From: Cucumis sativus
Lineage: Eukaryota > Streptophyta > Magnoliopsida > Cucurbitales > Cucurbitaceae
NCBI RefSeq assembly: GCF_000004075.3
Contig: NC_026657.2
Coordinates: 30,970,408 to 31,034,407, forward strand
DNA length: 64,000 nt
Direction of reading: 5' to 3'
Shown here: one piece after another, positions 13,161 through 24,361 of the stretch
How the letters are laid out: every line of letters begins with the position of its first letter
How positions within the stretch are numbered: position 1 is the stretch's first letter
Notes under the pieces: generated by a model
Told to the model about the DNA's origin: nothing
The model's input: the letters and a program-made list of their open reading frames with translations, nothing else
Database searches by the model: none
Made by a program: the position numbers and the translations under genes

Positions 13161-13250
13161 TAGATAAGGGTACACATTATTATTTATAAAAAAAAGAAAG
13201 AGAAAAAACTTACTCCTCATATAATATTTTAATTAACGTTCATCTTTCAC

Positions 13251-13258
13251 AATAAATA
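13251..13258 (+). promoter_or_regulatory. TATA-like box of the knottin gene
   Basis: AATAAATA about 90 bases before the ATG at 13342. It fits transcription starting near 13280 and a purine-rich leader. Confidence 0.4.
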
Positions 13259-13341
13259 GGGAAGCTCTCCAGAGGAAAGAATATAGAAGCAAAAAAGAAA
13301 ACTTGAGAAAAGAGTTAAAAGAGAAAACACGAGAGCCAAAG

Positions 13342-13683
13342 ATGGAGGGGAAGAAGCTAGCTTTGGTGGTGCTGATGGTGATGACGATATTTACGTGCTC
13401 TTTAGCTCAGGATGCCTTAAACGACGACAAACGTCAGTTCGAGAAAAATGAAAACAAAGAGTACATTCAGCTATTCTCCGATGGCAGTAACGACAAAGGA
13501 GTAAGGTACAAAGACGATTACTCAAGAAAGATGATGAAAGAGGCACCAACACCGACACCAACACCGCCGCCACCACCCATCTGTTTTGGAAATTTCTGTG
13601 GTGGTGGACTACTCGATTGCGATGAACCCTGCTTTTGCAACATTCCAATGGGTGCAACAAGGGGAAATTGTGTTTTGTATTAA
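13342..13683 (+). CDS. Secreted six-cysteine knottin precursor, albumin-1-like
   Basis: A 113-residue precursor from the ATG at 13342 to TAA at 13681-13683; the frame is open upstream but has no earlier ATG. Residues 1-23 form a signal peptide (hydrophobic LALVVLMVMTIF, ending SLAQ). A charged propeptide (about 24-67) leads to a Pro/Thr linker (68-79, TPTPTPPPPP). The C-terminal domain carries cysteines at 81, 86, 93, 97, 99 and 110, spacing C-x4-C-x6-C-x3-C-x1-C-x10-C. The CxC pair and the following IPMG resemble albumin-1 (PA1b-type) knottins of seeds; squash-type inhibitors have different loop lengths. Albumin-1 peptides are known as defence peptides against insects, but the activity here is not established. 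The linker could be a hydroxyproline glycosylation site. An AATAAA lies about 90 bases after the stop. A real secreted cystine-rich gene is likely; the exact family is less sure. Confidence 0.8.
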   Translation: MEGKKLALVVLMVMTIFTCSLAQDALNDDKRQFEKNENKEYIQLFSDGSNDKGVRYKDDYSRKMMKEAPTPTPTPPPPPICFGNFCGGGLLDCDEPCFCNIPMGATRGNCVLY

Positions 13684-13770
13684 TTAATTCCTTTCCATGT
13701 TACATTATGCATGCATGTAAGCTTAACTATTTGCTTTCATATTGATGAATGTGAACTGCAAATAATTATA

Positions 13771-13776
13771 AATAAA
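13771..13776 (+). terminator. Polyadenylation signal AATAAA of the knottin gene
   Basis: AATAAA about 88 bases after the stop codon, in AT-rich DNA, fits a near-upstream poly(A) element. Confidence 0.4.
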
Positions 13777-14290
13777 AGTGGAAAAGGTCAGTTAAGTACT
13801 GATCTTTTGCTAGTTATTATTATTATATATATCTATATATGAATTGTTTCATCTTTGTAAAGTTTTCTTTTCAAAACACCATTCACCTTTCGTACGTGAA
13901 CTTTTTAAGGGTGTGTTCCAGGGAAAAGGTTATGGAAAAAGGGTTATATCCTTTCCTTGTTTGGTTCCCCAATTTCCTCAATAATTTCTTACTTAATCTT
14001 TCTTCAATCTATCTCAATCTTTCCTTATTTATAATTAATCAATTTAAGTTTAAATATTATTTAATCATTTTTTTCTCGTTTATTATTTTTATACTTACCA
14101 GTTTAGTTAATTTTAGTATTTTTATTTAAAAAACACAACTTGTTTTTAAGTTATGAATTTGGTACATTACATTAAGTAAATATAATTACATGTGTTTTTA
14201 AAATAATAATATATTAAAATGGCTCTAGACATGAGCTTTTGTAGTTATACTAAAATGAACTACTTCACACTCCCATGGAAGTAATTGTGA
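13777..14290. other. Spacer, no gene seen
   Basis: AT-rich sequence. A segment near 13908-13980 (GGGTGTGTTCCAGGG) has the look of a transposon end, but no partner was found. Confidence 0.4.
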
Positions 14291-14295
14291 TTTTA

Positions 14296-14828
14296 TTTGA
14301 TAACACAATTTGATTTTTGTTTTTGAAAATTGAGTTTTCTCGTTGTTTAATTTATTTTTTACTAATGTTTTTTTAAAAAATCAAAGCATAAAACTAAAAC
14401 AAGTGTTTTCATTTTTAGATTTTAGCTTAAAAATTCCAATCTTTCGTCAACAGATCAAAAACTACAGCTAGAATTGAAGAAGAAATTAAAACAAGTGTAA
14501 ATTTTAAAAATTGAAAATTGAAAACTACAGCCTATCACTTTTTTGTACCTTAGTGTATAAGGTTTAATAACGTCTTCATATTTAAAATTTTGGTTTTTTA
14601 AAAATTAAAATAATCAAATGTATGCATATTTTTTTAAAAAATAATAACCATTTTGATTTTTTATTTTGTTTTAAAAAATTAAGTCTACTAAAAACAAAAT
14701 TTTTAAAAGTTTTTGTAGTTTTCAATTCTTGACTTGATTTTAAAAATAAACAAAATTTCAAAACCAACTTGTAAAAATGAAGTTTATAGACTTAATTTCT
14801 AGAAACAAAAAATAAAATAGTTATCAAA
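14296..14828. mobile_element. MITE with TTTGATAAC ends
   Basis: The left end reads TTTGATAACACAATTTGATT followed by TTTGTTTTTGAAAATTGAG. The right end on the minus strand reads TTTGATAACTATTTTATTTT followed by TTGTTTCTAGAAATTAAG. These are imperfect terminal inverted repeats of about 40 bases flanking roughly 0.53 kb with no coding sequence. This end sequence resembles a MITE type I recall from many dicot genomes. No clear target-site duplication was defined. Confidence 0.6.
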
Positions 14829-15310
14829 CAAAAATCTTAGTTTTAGAAGCGAGGAGAAAGATCGAGGCGATAAAAGACAGACTTGTGTCTATGTCATAGT
14901 GGGGAGACAATTGTATTGGTAACACGTGATGTAAGTTTGCACACTCAACTCTTTCTTTCTTTTTAAGAAAAAAAGGTTCGTACTCAATTGTTTTCGACAA
15001 TCACAACATTTTTTTATTTTGTTAAAAGTAACAAGGACAACCGCCCTAAATAAATCTTCCTCTCATATTGTCACTCTTCCACACAAAATTATCCAAGTAA
15101 ACCCACACATAGATAATTTTTAATTTTAATTTTAAGGATTTTTAGATCTTTTTAAACTAAAGTTTAACGATTACCATCCAAAACTAAAATTAAAGATTTC
15201 TTCGATTTTTTTTTTAAAGTTTAAGCATATTTTTTAACTTTGGAAAGTTTTATAATATTTTTCACAAACTACATTATAATTTCGACGATAAAAGAAAAAC
15301 CTATAAAAAG

Positions 15311-15556
15311 TACATGTTTTGATTATGTTCAATGTTGGGTGTTTGGAATTAGAAAGTGGAATGATAATGAGTAAAAATTTAAGTCTATAAATTTGTGAAC
15401 TTCTGGGACTCACGGTATAAAAGTAGAAAAAATACATGTCTAAATTGTGTCTGATGTTAGCTGCTTGGAATAGACATTTGAATGGTGGAAGAGTAAAATA
15501 TTATGAAGTCTATGAATCTGTTAACTCTTTGAATCCAAACTACAAGGAGTTAATGT
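15311..15556. repeat. Diverged tandem duplication, period about 122
   Basis: Two diverged copies start at 15311 and 15433. They share TACATG, GATGTT/AATGTT plus GCTTGGAAT/GTTTGGAAT, AAGTCTAT and AAT-CTGT/AAT-TTGT-GAACT blocks in order. No coding potential. Motifs of the GTTGGGTGTTTG type near 15333 and, inverted, near 15668 hint that the block sits inside a larger transposon remnant. Confidence 0.5.
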
Positions 15557-16160
15557 ACAAAATTGATGTTTTAAATGGTTGAACCCACTATAACTTTTTA
15601 AGCCGACAAGGGGTGAAGTTCATAATTTCATTTTTTTTCTTACTCCTACTTCTAAAATTCTTAGGGGTCAAACACAACCTAAGGGACATTGGTGAACCTC
15701 TTTACGACACCTACCGTAACCGTTTCCCTCTCTCATATGAAACCCAATCTCTCGCGACTCTCTCCTTTTCAACTTAAAAAAGAAAAGCTAAAACATAACA
15801 AATACTCTCCTCAGCTTTGTTATTAAATTAAAAAGAATACTCCTATGCTTTTAAAAAATTATAACATTAACTTTCTAAAGTTATAAGCACATTTGATTTT
15901 TTTAAAAAATTTTAAGACATGGACTAAGTGTTGTCCAGTCAAATTTAAGAACTAAATTTGATTGATGGTTGTAAATCAATACACTAATTTTATAAATAAT
16001 AGCATGGAAGGTGCTTAGTTAAAATGTATTTCATCTCTTGAAGTAGATCTTCAATGTACAAAAAAAACCATAACTTTGTATGTACACGGAGGACTAAAAT
16101 GTAAATAACCACAATAGTTCTTATTTTCATAGGTGTAGTTGACAAATTTTTATAGAAAAC
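15557..16160. other. Spacer upstream of the 159-residue protein gene
   Basis: AT-rich, no coding sequence recognised. The last part merges into the promoter region described at 16163-16210. Confidence 0.5.
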
Positions 16161-16162
16161 GC

Positions 16163-16210
16163 GGCCCAATGTATCAAAAATCTTGGCCCATCGGCTCATT
16201 ATCCAGCCCA
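16163..16210 (+). promoter_or_regulatory. Cluster of site II (GGCCCA/AGCCCA) elements
   Basis: GGCCCA occurs at 16163-16168 and 16185-16190, and AGCCCA at 16205-16210, within 50 bases and 155-200 bases before the ATG at 16365. Repeated TGGGCC/TGGGCT elements are the site II motif bound by TCP factors. They are common before plant genes for ribosomal, mitochondrial and other housekeeping proteins. The spacing is seen; the regulatory role is inferred. Confidence 0.5.
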
Positions 16211-16364
16211 ATTCTAAAGTGTAAAAAAAGGATTGATTAATTAAATCTTTTTTGTCTCCCTTCCCTTGATCGTTCCTCTCTGTTGTTCACTGCCGTCAAG
16301 CTTGCCTCTCCAGTTCGTACTTGCATGAAATGGTGTATTATAAGTGAGCAAATCTCTTGCAGGA

Positions 16365-18434
16365 ATGAAGGCGAAGATTGTTTTGAGGAAGATTTATGAT
16401 TACGTTCGGTATGATTTGAAGGAAATTGCATTTCCCTCGTCTTTGCCGGATCCTCCACATATAAAGAAGCGTGGAAAGCTTTCATGGAATGAACGATTCC
16501 TGGTATATTCTTATTCTCTGGATGTTCTCATTTTCTTTTGTAGGTTTTGCTATAACTTCTAATTTGTGATTGAGGGGACAAGTTTGTAGCGACAGGATTG
16601 ACTTACATAGAACAATTCAAAATTTGATTCTGCTCTTATTATGTGTGTTTCTTCTGTTCTTCTACTGTTCATAAGTATGTTTTATCGGATGGTGAGTTTA
16701 GGTGTTGAAGGAGGCTTCCAGGTTATATGCTGCAAGCTGGGTGCGGGACATTGGTCCTGAACTGCGACCATATGACTATAAGGTGAAAGAAAGCGAAAAC
16801 AAACCAAATTCACCAAAACGTGCGCCTAAAGAGAAAGAACCTTCAACACTTGAAGACCTAGGTAACCGACCTTTGTGTTATTGTTTGATTCAGATGCTTT
16901 ATACGGAAATGAAATATTTTCTCGTACCTGTGATTGTGTATTCAAAATCCTTATACACTTCTAGATGGACTGCTAATTGATTTTTAGTTCGAACATGGTT
17001 TTCAATGCAATAGTAAATGGTGTATTTTGTTTACCGATTTCTGGTTCCTGGTCAACGAAACCCGTTGATGCATATGATAGAATTGCTTCAGGCTCAAGTA
17101 GTGCTCAATGTTGAAATATTCCTTAATATTTAATGCTTGTGAAAGAAATAGTGATAGGTAATGCTTGCCGGTTTTGTAAACTTGTCATGCATGTAGTGCT
17201 ATCGATGGAATTAGCTGAAGATGTGAACAAAATGGTCAAATGTACTCAATATTCTAGGGGAAGGGTCTAGTCCTTGTTTAAAGTTTGAAATGGGATTGTG
17301 TTTGCATAGAGGATGATATCCAACAATGAATCCTTAGTATAGAATGAGCAACCTAGTAACATCAATCCTTCGTATAGAATTGGCAGCCTTGTGTAATAAA
17401 TTTTCCTTCTTTTGATGGATTTCTCTCCATACATCCCCATTTCCATCACAATAACTCTTTTTTGGACTACGGCATGTCTTGTTGTTTCTCCTCCCACTTT
17501 CCTTCCTTTATCATCGACTACAAGACCTTCACTACTGTTCTTGATCATTTGTCTCCTGTTATCTCTTCAGTCCTCCCCATCCACTCTTTTTCACAAGTTT
17601 CCCTTTCCCAAATCCAAACAAGAAAGGGAGCGTGGATTTCAGCTCCATGATCCTCTATTCTTTCTATGGGAACACACTCAATGCTACCCAATTCACAGCA
17701 CCTTTCTCAGCATCCAAAGAAGAATCAATCTTGGTTAATACTTGTATGGTATCCAGTTTAGTCAGGCTCCCTATTTTGGAAAGCCAAAGGCTGAAGAAGC
17801 AATTGTAGACAAATGGGATTAGGCTTAAGGTAAAAGGGATTTTTAGGGCCGGGTCTAATTTTGGTAGTCTGCTGCAAAACTCTTATTGGGTACACAGTAA
17901 TTGCAGTTTGATTGTTGGTGGCCCTCCTAGTAGGGTTCTAATCAGAAGTAAATGTAGAAAAAAACATTGGGACCTCATTTAAAAGCACTATCATGCCTAT
18001 GTATCTGATTATCTGGTGTAATTTGGTTGTTCGTTTCTTTTTCTATTTGAAGGATTTGCATAAGTTTTCTAGCTTCTTGTCAAATAAAATAACACTAAAA
18101 TAGCTGATTTTTTTCTCTTATGTTGCAATTTGATTTTCTATCTGTGTTATTTTACTTTTAACCGTTTATTATATTCTTTTCTGGTATTGATTGAATTGTA
18201 TTATTCCTGATTAGATTGCCATTTTTCTTCTGTTGCAAAATTAAAAATCCAGCTGTGGCTGCAAGAGGAGGAATGGAGACATTAAAACCAGCTTTGCAGC
18301 GGGTGTATATGACTAGAGCTTCTGCATATAGAGACGCTCTAAAAAATTTTATAGATGGGTATCAAGAAGGTATTCAGCAAGTCATGGAGAAAAAGAACGC
18401 TTCTGATTCCCAAAAGGGAAGTGATAAAATCTAA
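16365..18434 (+). CDS. Uncharacterised conserved-looking plant protein, 159 residues, three exons
   Basis: Three exons join in frame: 16365-16502, 16702-16861 and 18253-18434 (480 bases with the stop). All borders are GT-AG; the exon 2/3 junction splits an Ala codon. An AG at 16361-16362 just before the ATG suggests a 5'-UTR intron. The protein has an N-terminal part rich in Lys, Arg and Tyr (IYDYVRYDLKEIAFPS). Then come a segment with WNERFLVLKEASRLYAASWV and DIGPELRP, a charged Lys/Glu/Pro linker (about 70-97), and a C-terminal part (ARGGMETLKPALQRVYMTRA) predicted helical. There is no signal peptide, membrane segment or catalytic motif. I have the impression of a plant-conserved protein but cannot name a family or function. 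The site II promoter cluster suggests a housekeeping role, perhaps organellar; that is inference. Exon structure is well supported, function unknown. Confidence 0.75.
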
Positions 18435-20836
18435 TAAGAGCTGCAGAACTGTGACTAAAATAATTTAGAGGACTGGGTGGCTCAGTTTCCGTTTGTAAAA
18501 ATTGGTTGAGTTGAGATTTTTAGTGTATTTTTCGCCAGTGCATTTTGAACTATATACAGTTTTGAGCATCTTCTAAATATACACAAACAGTCATGAGAAA
18601 GGATGCCAAATTAAACCCTTTTGCTTTCTGCAGAACCAGTTGCAGGGTTCCTATGTTTGTTTTCCTCTATTAGTCTCAGTTATCTTAGTGACTGTTAAGT
18701 ATTTTCTTACAAGTAGGCATGGAAATAGTAGTATGAATGACGAAGCTGCTTTTGTCTGCTAAATGAATAATTCAGTAGTTCTTTTCTTTCGTCTTTGGCC
18801 TTTTCGAGATGTGGATTCAAGCTTATTCCCCACACATTTGAGAAATGTGTCAAATTAGCAAAGATCAGAGGGAAATAACTCCAGCTCCCGTAAGGTTTGG
18901 TTTACCGTTTGTTTCAAGTTGATAACTTTTCCTCGACACTTCAGATGTGAATTCTATTGCAGCTGGCCACTGCGTTCACATAAAGATCACTCCGGATTTT
19001 CAATCATGTCTTCAGGTATCTGCATGGTGGATTGAATTTACAGTACAACCATAACTCTATGATTTGACAACAAAGAGTTGGATGTTGAATTTGCAAATTG
19101 AGATAGAAAGTAGTGGCATTGTTAGGTCAAAAGATGTTGCGGAAAGGAAATGCTCAAGTACGCTTTATTATGGTGAGAGGGAAGGCTGAAAATGACTGGC
19201 ATTATGGGGTTTGAAGGGCCCATTTAGAATTGGGTTCTTGCTATTAGCAGATTAGCTCCCAATGTTCGAGCTACCATTTGACTTTTTTGGAAGCCTGAAT
19301 TGTTGAAAGCAAATGAGGTACCAATTGCTCCATATTTTATATGCTCTTTTTGGGACTACGACTACAATTATTAAAAAAGGATCAATACTCAATAGTGAAG
19401 TTGCTCGATCTCATGTATACTGTTTAGTTCCATGCTTGGTGTTGCTTATAATATTTTTTTCAGCTTTAAAACACAGGTTGTTGCTTTCAAGTCCTATTGT
19501 GATAATTGGTTAGAAGTTTTATTTTGAGAGAGAATAACCAGGTGATTTCCCTAAAAAGATACCATGAAAAGACTAGAGAATGATTTCGTTTATACAATAA
19601 TATTTTCTCTCGAGTTATTGCTGATAAAAGAATCAATTAAGGTTGCATGAGCCTCCCTTATGGTCTAGACTCATCTCAATTTACAATATGGAAGAGATTT
19701 GTCCAAGTATTGTTGGACTGAGAAGTTGCGATTCTTTACGTATCATGAGTATTAAAGATTCTGACAAAGAACCAAGTGGGTGTTATCTTTGTTGATAAAC
19801 TAATGATTTTTGTTGTAGTTTCACCATAACTTATGCAGGCATTGAAATGTCATCAATTACTTTAGGATTATGAGTTTAAAAAATTGACTATGCTAATTTT
19901 GGTACTGTTGGCTTGAGTCCCAGATGATCTGATCGTTAGATCATTGAAAAGATAAGTGGATGGACCATGGACGAATTATCATTTGCTATTACTATATGTG
20001 TACTGTACTTAGTCATGCATAATAGAGTGTTGCTTTCCAAGCACATCCCCTAAGGTAGGAGTCCTTTCATTCCTTTGATTAGCCATTTCTTCAATGCCAA
20101 TGATAGCTTGCACACATATCTGGGGACCCCCCACTTTCAAAGCCACTGATGAAGATTGGAAAACCATCAGCCGAGGTCAATGGCTATCTCTCTTGTCTTA
20201 ACCTTTATGGGCCCCGCTAGTAAGATTTCCTAACTCATCTTTTCATCATTTGCACAGGTAATAATAATATGCTTATTCTGTGTAATTCAGCCACTAGTTG
20301 ATGATATGTTTATTATAATTCCGCAAGTTGTACTGAACATTTGCTGCATTGATGGCTGTAGACACAACCCAATACCATGCTCATCAATGCATGATCTCAT
20401 TACTTACCTTTTCCAGAAAAGTAAATAAGTTGACAAAGAGAAAAGAAAAGGCTATATTACATTTTGTCTAGCCAATTCACAGACAACTCATCTTTTTCCT
20501 GTGATGGTTTTCATTTGTTCTTACAGACGAAATGTAACAAACAAGATGTCTAACAAACTATAGATATACTGTTCGTAGTCCTGATTGGTACTTGTTGATT
20601 GCAAATGGGATACGTGATTTCTTTTAAATTGTGCATGACGTGTCTAAAATAAACATGTTATCTGTTTGAGAGTATGGTGATAGGACTGATAAATGGTCAC
20701 CACAGTTTTTGTGAAAACAATCACTGTAGTAAATGCTTGATTAATTGTATGTTCATCACAAAGCTGGATTTTCTTTTAGATGTCATTTCATTTCATTCAA
20801 AATGAATCTAAATTTCCATCTTGATATTGAATGCAG
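18435..20836. other. 3'-UTR and downstream region with splice-flanked non-coding sequence
   Basis: This 2.4 kb is less AT-rich than the other spacers and resembles transcribed non-coding DNA. It starts with the probable 3' UTR of the 159-residue gene. No open frame of interest is present. A short segment bounded by strong splice sites is listed separately at 18963-19015. Confidence 0.5.
18963..19015 (+). ncRNA. Possible non-coding internal exon
   Basis: The 53-base segment is preceded by CTATTGCAG and followed by GTATCTGC, a good acceptor and donor pair. All three frames lack convincing coding content. It could be a 3'-UTR exon of the gene upstream or part of a long non-coding RNA. Splice-site quality is the only evidence. 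Confidence 0.3.
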
Positions 20837-20945
20837 GGGCAGACAAAGCATGAAAAAATTGAACATCTACCTCTAGTGAAGCAGAGCAGATGAGGACACG
20901 ACAAGTGAGAAGAAGATCTTTATATAAATGAGGTGAGAAAGAAAG
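20837..20945 (+). ncRNA. Possible terminal non-coding exon
   Basis: The acceptor TTGAATGCAG precedes a purine-rich stretch of about 100 bases (GGGCAGACAAAGCATG...) that is unlike the flanking AT-rich DNA. The end is not defined. It may belong to the same transcript as 18963-19015. Low confidence. Confidence 0.25.
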
Positions 20946-22499
20946 GTTAGATTTTGCGAAAACTTATAAAATAGTAATAGGAGTAGAAGGCGGGAGTGTC
21001 AACGATCCATCTAATCCTCACCCACCCAAAATAAAAAGCACTAACACACAGCCCCATACCCTCTCCCTCCCCTTTTTCCATTACTCATATTTTTGAGCCT
21101 AATCTCTCAAAAATCTCCACCCAGAATCTCAACAGTACTCAAAATAGATTCCTCATTCCTGACCTTCAACGGCCCTAGTTTCCCATTTGCTTTCTTCTTG
21201 GACCCCACTCGTATTAATCCTTATCCGTCATCTCTGTTTACACCCTCCATCCATAACCTTGGGAAGTCGGCCAGAAAATCTGGGATTTCCCTTTTTTTTT
21301 GTTATGTATTTTCCCCTTCTTTTTAATGGGGTGACTTTTGTCAAGTGAAGTGGTGGGGGAATTTAATTAAACAAATAAATAAAAAGTGGGGTTTTTCGCA
21401 GTACAGGGACGTCACATCCACCCATCTCTATCCTTGATATTTCGTCTGGTTGACATCTTGTGAGAAAGTGAAATCCTGTTACAACCACATTTTAGAACTC
21501 CCATAAAATGACCTGTTATAGTGTGTGTATGAATAAAACAAAATTATTTTACATATATGTAGATAATCATGAAGTAGAAATTGTAGTGATTTGGGAGACA
21601 GACAGAGAGGTTTTTGCAGAATTTTAAGATGGAAAGAGAAAAAAAAAAGAAAACATAGGCCCAGAAAAAAGGGCAGTAAAAACTGAACAGGGGTTGGTTT
21701 TAATTTTTATTGTGTAGGTTTCTAAGAAGGGGAAGGTTTTGAAATTATAGTGGAAGTGAAGACAGAGAGTGAGGTTCTAAGTTTTCAGAGGTTTGGTTTT
21801 ATTTGTGCAGAGTTTTTGGTCCGATATCATTTCTCCTTTGCTGTTCAAGTACGATGTCCCCCTTACAATCTGGAAACCTACCATTTTCTCTCTCGTTTTT
21901 CTTTTTCTTTTTTCAATTTTCCAAAAAAAAGAATTTGTAACTTTTTCCTATGCATTGATTTGCGGGTTCTTTAATATAAGACATAGCCAACAACATGAAA
22001 CATTACTTGTTGATCTTGAATTCATCCCAGAAATGTTTGAAGCCTAAACCATATTTAGTCACTTTTGAACTTTTATCGATTTTTTGAAAATATTAACCGC
22101 TAATTATTTGCCTTACCAAAAAAAAAAAAAAAAAATTGTTTTTCAGTTTTATTTGAATTTTGAAACTGCATTCTAAGTTAATTGAAAAGTATTGTTTTTT
22201 TTTTTCTAAAGTAAAGGTATAGATTGCATACAAGCTTTTTATAATGCTACTCATATTGTAGTAGTTTGATCTTCCCTTTGCTATATATTAATTAATACAA
22301 GTGAGTGAGCATATGACAATGAATCATCATAAAATTGGGCAATATTTGCAGCTTAGCTACAATTCTAGATTACTTTGCAGATTTTGTAGGCAAAAGAGGA
22401 GACCGTACAAATTAATTAATGCAAGAAGCCATTCTCATCACTATTTTTCTTGTTTATTTTTTTTTAAAAAAAACTTTTTCTTTTTTTGCCACTTTGACT
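20946..22499. other. Intergenic region, no coding gene supported
   Basis: A pyrimidine-rich stretch at about 21020-21300 (CCCACCC, CTCTCCCTCCCC) gives a 77-codon open frame that begins at TTG and has no family motif. 21600-21900 is GA- then CT-rich. The part near 22500 is likely the 3' UTR of the minus-strand B3 gene. Nothing further is supported. Confidence 0.5.
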
Positions 22500-24086
22500 C
22501 TACTCTGTCTGATTAGGGGAAACAATTAAAAGAGGAATCAGAGATGCAACGTTTTTAATTTTTATATATTATAGTTAAAAAAATAAAAAAGAGGAAAATA
22601 ATGATAAATATGAAATTGAGTTGGCATACCATGTGATGAGGAAGAGGAGAAGAATAATGTGGGTAGAAGGTGTGGCGGGTTGGATCTCGACCCGATAAAG
22701 TTAAACTTGACCCGATATTGAGCAACGACGGTGGTTCAGGTTCCGACATGTCGGTTTGGCACTCCAAGTCCACTCCGAACAGCCGCAGTATCTTTGAATT
22801 CCCAATCGACACTGTTTGACTCTGAACAGAGGACTCTGAAAACAATGCACATTTTTCAAGTTTTCTTTTTTTTTTTAGTTAACAAATAAAATACAAATAT
22901 TATCATCAATTTCTTGGTTATTTTATTTTGTTACCAAATTTCTCGGTAGTTAAACGCATGATTTGTGGGTGTTCGTACATGAACTTGGAAGTCCCAAATA
23001 ATTGTAAATTTTGCTTTTTTAATGAAAACTCAATTGCCTTCTTCATGAATCATGCGTTTTATTAACTGTATTCAACTATTGAATTTCGTTTTTCGCCCTT
23101 TTTTTTTGGTTAATGATTTCCAAATGTACAAGATTTTATCTCCCCCAAAACAAAAGGATTTTTCAAAACCAATGGTTTTTTTCTGGACAGAACAAGAAAA
23201 AAGAAAAGGGCATTCCATTTGTAATCTCTATGCAATTGGATAAAGTTAAAACATTTCATTTTTCAAATTCCAATTTCAACAGAGAAAAAGAAGTTTAGGA
23301 AAGGGAAAGGAGTAAAAGCTAATTTTGGGTTCAAGAAGAGCTGTTGGACTACCATAAAATTAGATTTTTTTTATAAAAAAATAAAAAATGTTAATAAATT
23401 TACTCAAATAAGAATTTTTTTAAAAAAAAAATGAAGAAGAAGAAAAAACCTGCATGAGGAGTATCGGAAGAAGACTGGTATGGCGGTGAAGGAAGATGAC
23501 GATGAGAATTAGGATATGAATTTGCAGAACAGAACATTCTAGTCCAACCTCCACCGCCGCCAACCCCACCACTCCCCGTAGCCACCGCACTGTCCGTTGG
23601 AGACGGTGCCGACCTCTTTTTCCACCCAATGAACAACCTATCACCGTCACGGCGGTGGCGTTCAAAAACGACGACATCACCGGCATCGAGCCTCTTCTCT
23701 TTAACAAACCGGCTCCACCCTTTGGTCAGCACATAGCTCTGACTACTATTCCAATAAGAGTAACGGAACCGCCATATTTTTCCGGACTCATCTTCAAAGC
23801 TGAGGAGCAACCCCTTATCCGCAGAGTCACCGGCGGCAGCGGCAGCGGCGGCGGTGGCGACTGCGGCGGAGGGAGAGAGGGGAAAGTATTTTTCTGCGTA
23901 TTGCTTGGGGATGACGAGACGGTTGAGTTTGCCAACGTCGCTGGGGGTCAAGGGTTTCTCGAACATGGGAAGGTGGTCGGCGGGGGCGACGGAGAGAGAG
24001 GATTTGGAGTTGAGCATGATGGGAAGTTGGGAAGTAGAGAAAAGAGGTGGTTGATGGAAGTCAGGAGAAAAGTTGTTTATGGACAT
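22500..24086 (-). CDS. B3-domain transcriptional repressor, NGATHA-like (NGAL) type
   Basis: Exons on the minus strand: 24086-23450, 22835-22630 and a proposed last exon 22508-22500, giving 283 residues. The N-terminus [12 protein letters not shown] matches what I recall of Arabidopsis NGAL proteins (At2g36080, DPA4, SOD7). The B3 DNA-binding domain covers about 41-158 ([58 protein letters not shown]). It is interrupted by an Ala-rich insert (about 73-86). A Gly-rich linker follows (about 171-180). After intron 1 comes RLFGV at 230-234, the known repression motif of RAV/NGAL factors. The full-length AP2 domain of RAV proteins is absent, as expected for NGAL. NGAL factors limit organ growth and leaf serration upstream of CUC/KLU-type genes in Arabidopsis. 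The last exon adds only two residues and a stop; its acceptor has a fine pyrimidine tract. Exons 1-2 are firm, exon 3 is inferred. Confidence 0.85.
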
Positions 24087-24297
24087 TTTATTTTTCTTTT
24101 TGTTTAGAAGACACAGAAGAAATGAGTGAGGATTTTATCTACACACCCATACTCCACAGTCCATTCAAAAGTACTTATTTGCATCGGTTCCACCCATTTC
24201 CATTCTATTTGCGAGTTGTCATCTAACATATATTTTCATATTTAATTTCAAGTAATATCTATTTTGTGCATCTAATTTGATTTCTTTTAAAACAATT

Positions 24298-24299
<2 letters not shown>

Positions 24300-24347
<48 letters not shown>
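24300..24347. repeat. (TA)n microsatellite followed by poly-T
   Basis: About 24 TA dinucleotides run directly into a T-tract of 14 bases. Likely length-variable. Confidence 0.9.

Positions 24348-24361
<14 letters not shown>

Noticed and set aside
13391-13660. Minus-strand open frame opposite the knottin gene
   Set aside because: A shadow of the real plus-strand gene; it has no signal peptide or family motif.
21093-21326. 77-codon open frame in a pyrimidine-rich stretch
   Set aside because: Begins at TTG, not ATG, and has no recognisable domain; may be transcribed leader or spacer.
23420-24107. Long overlapping frames on both strands in the B3 gene
   Set aside because: GC-rich coding exon creates shadow frames; only the minus frame from 24086 carries the B3 motifs.
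24300-24347. Possible functional AT-rich element
   Set aside because: A plain (TA)n microsatellite; no evidence beyond length-variable repeat.
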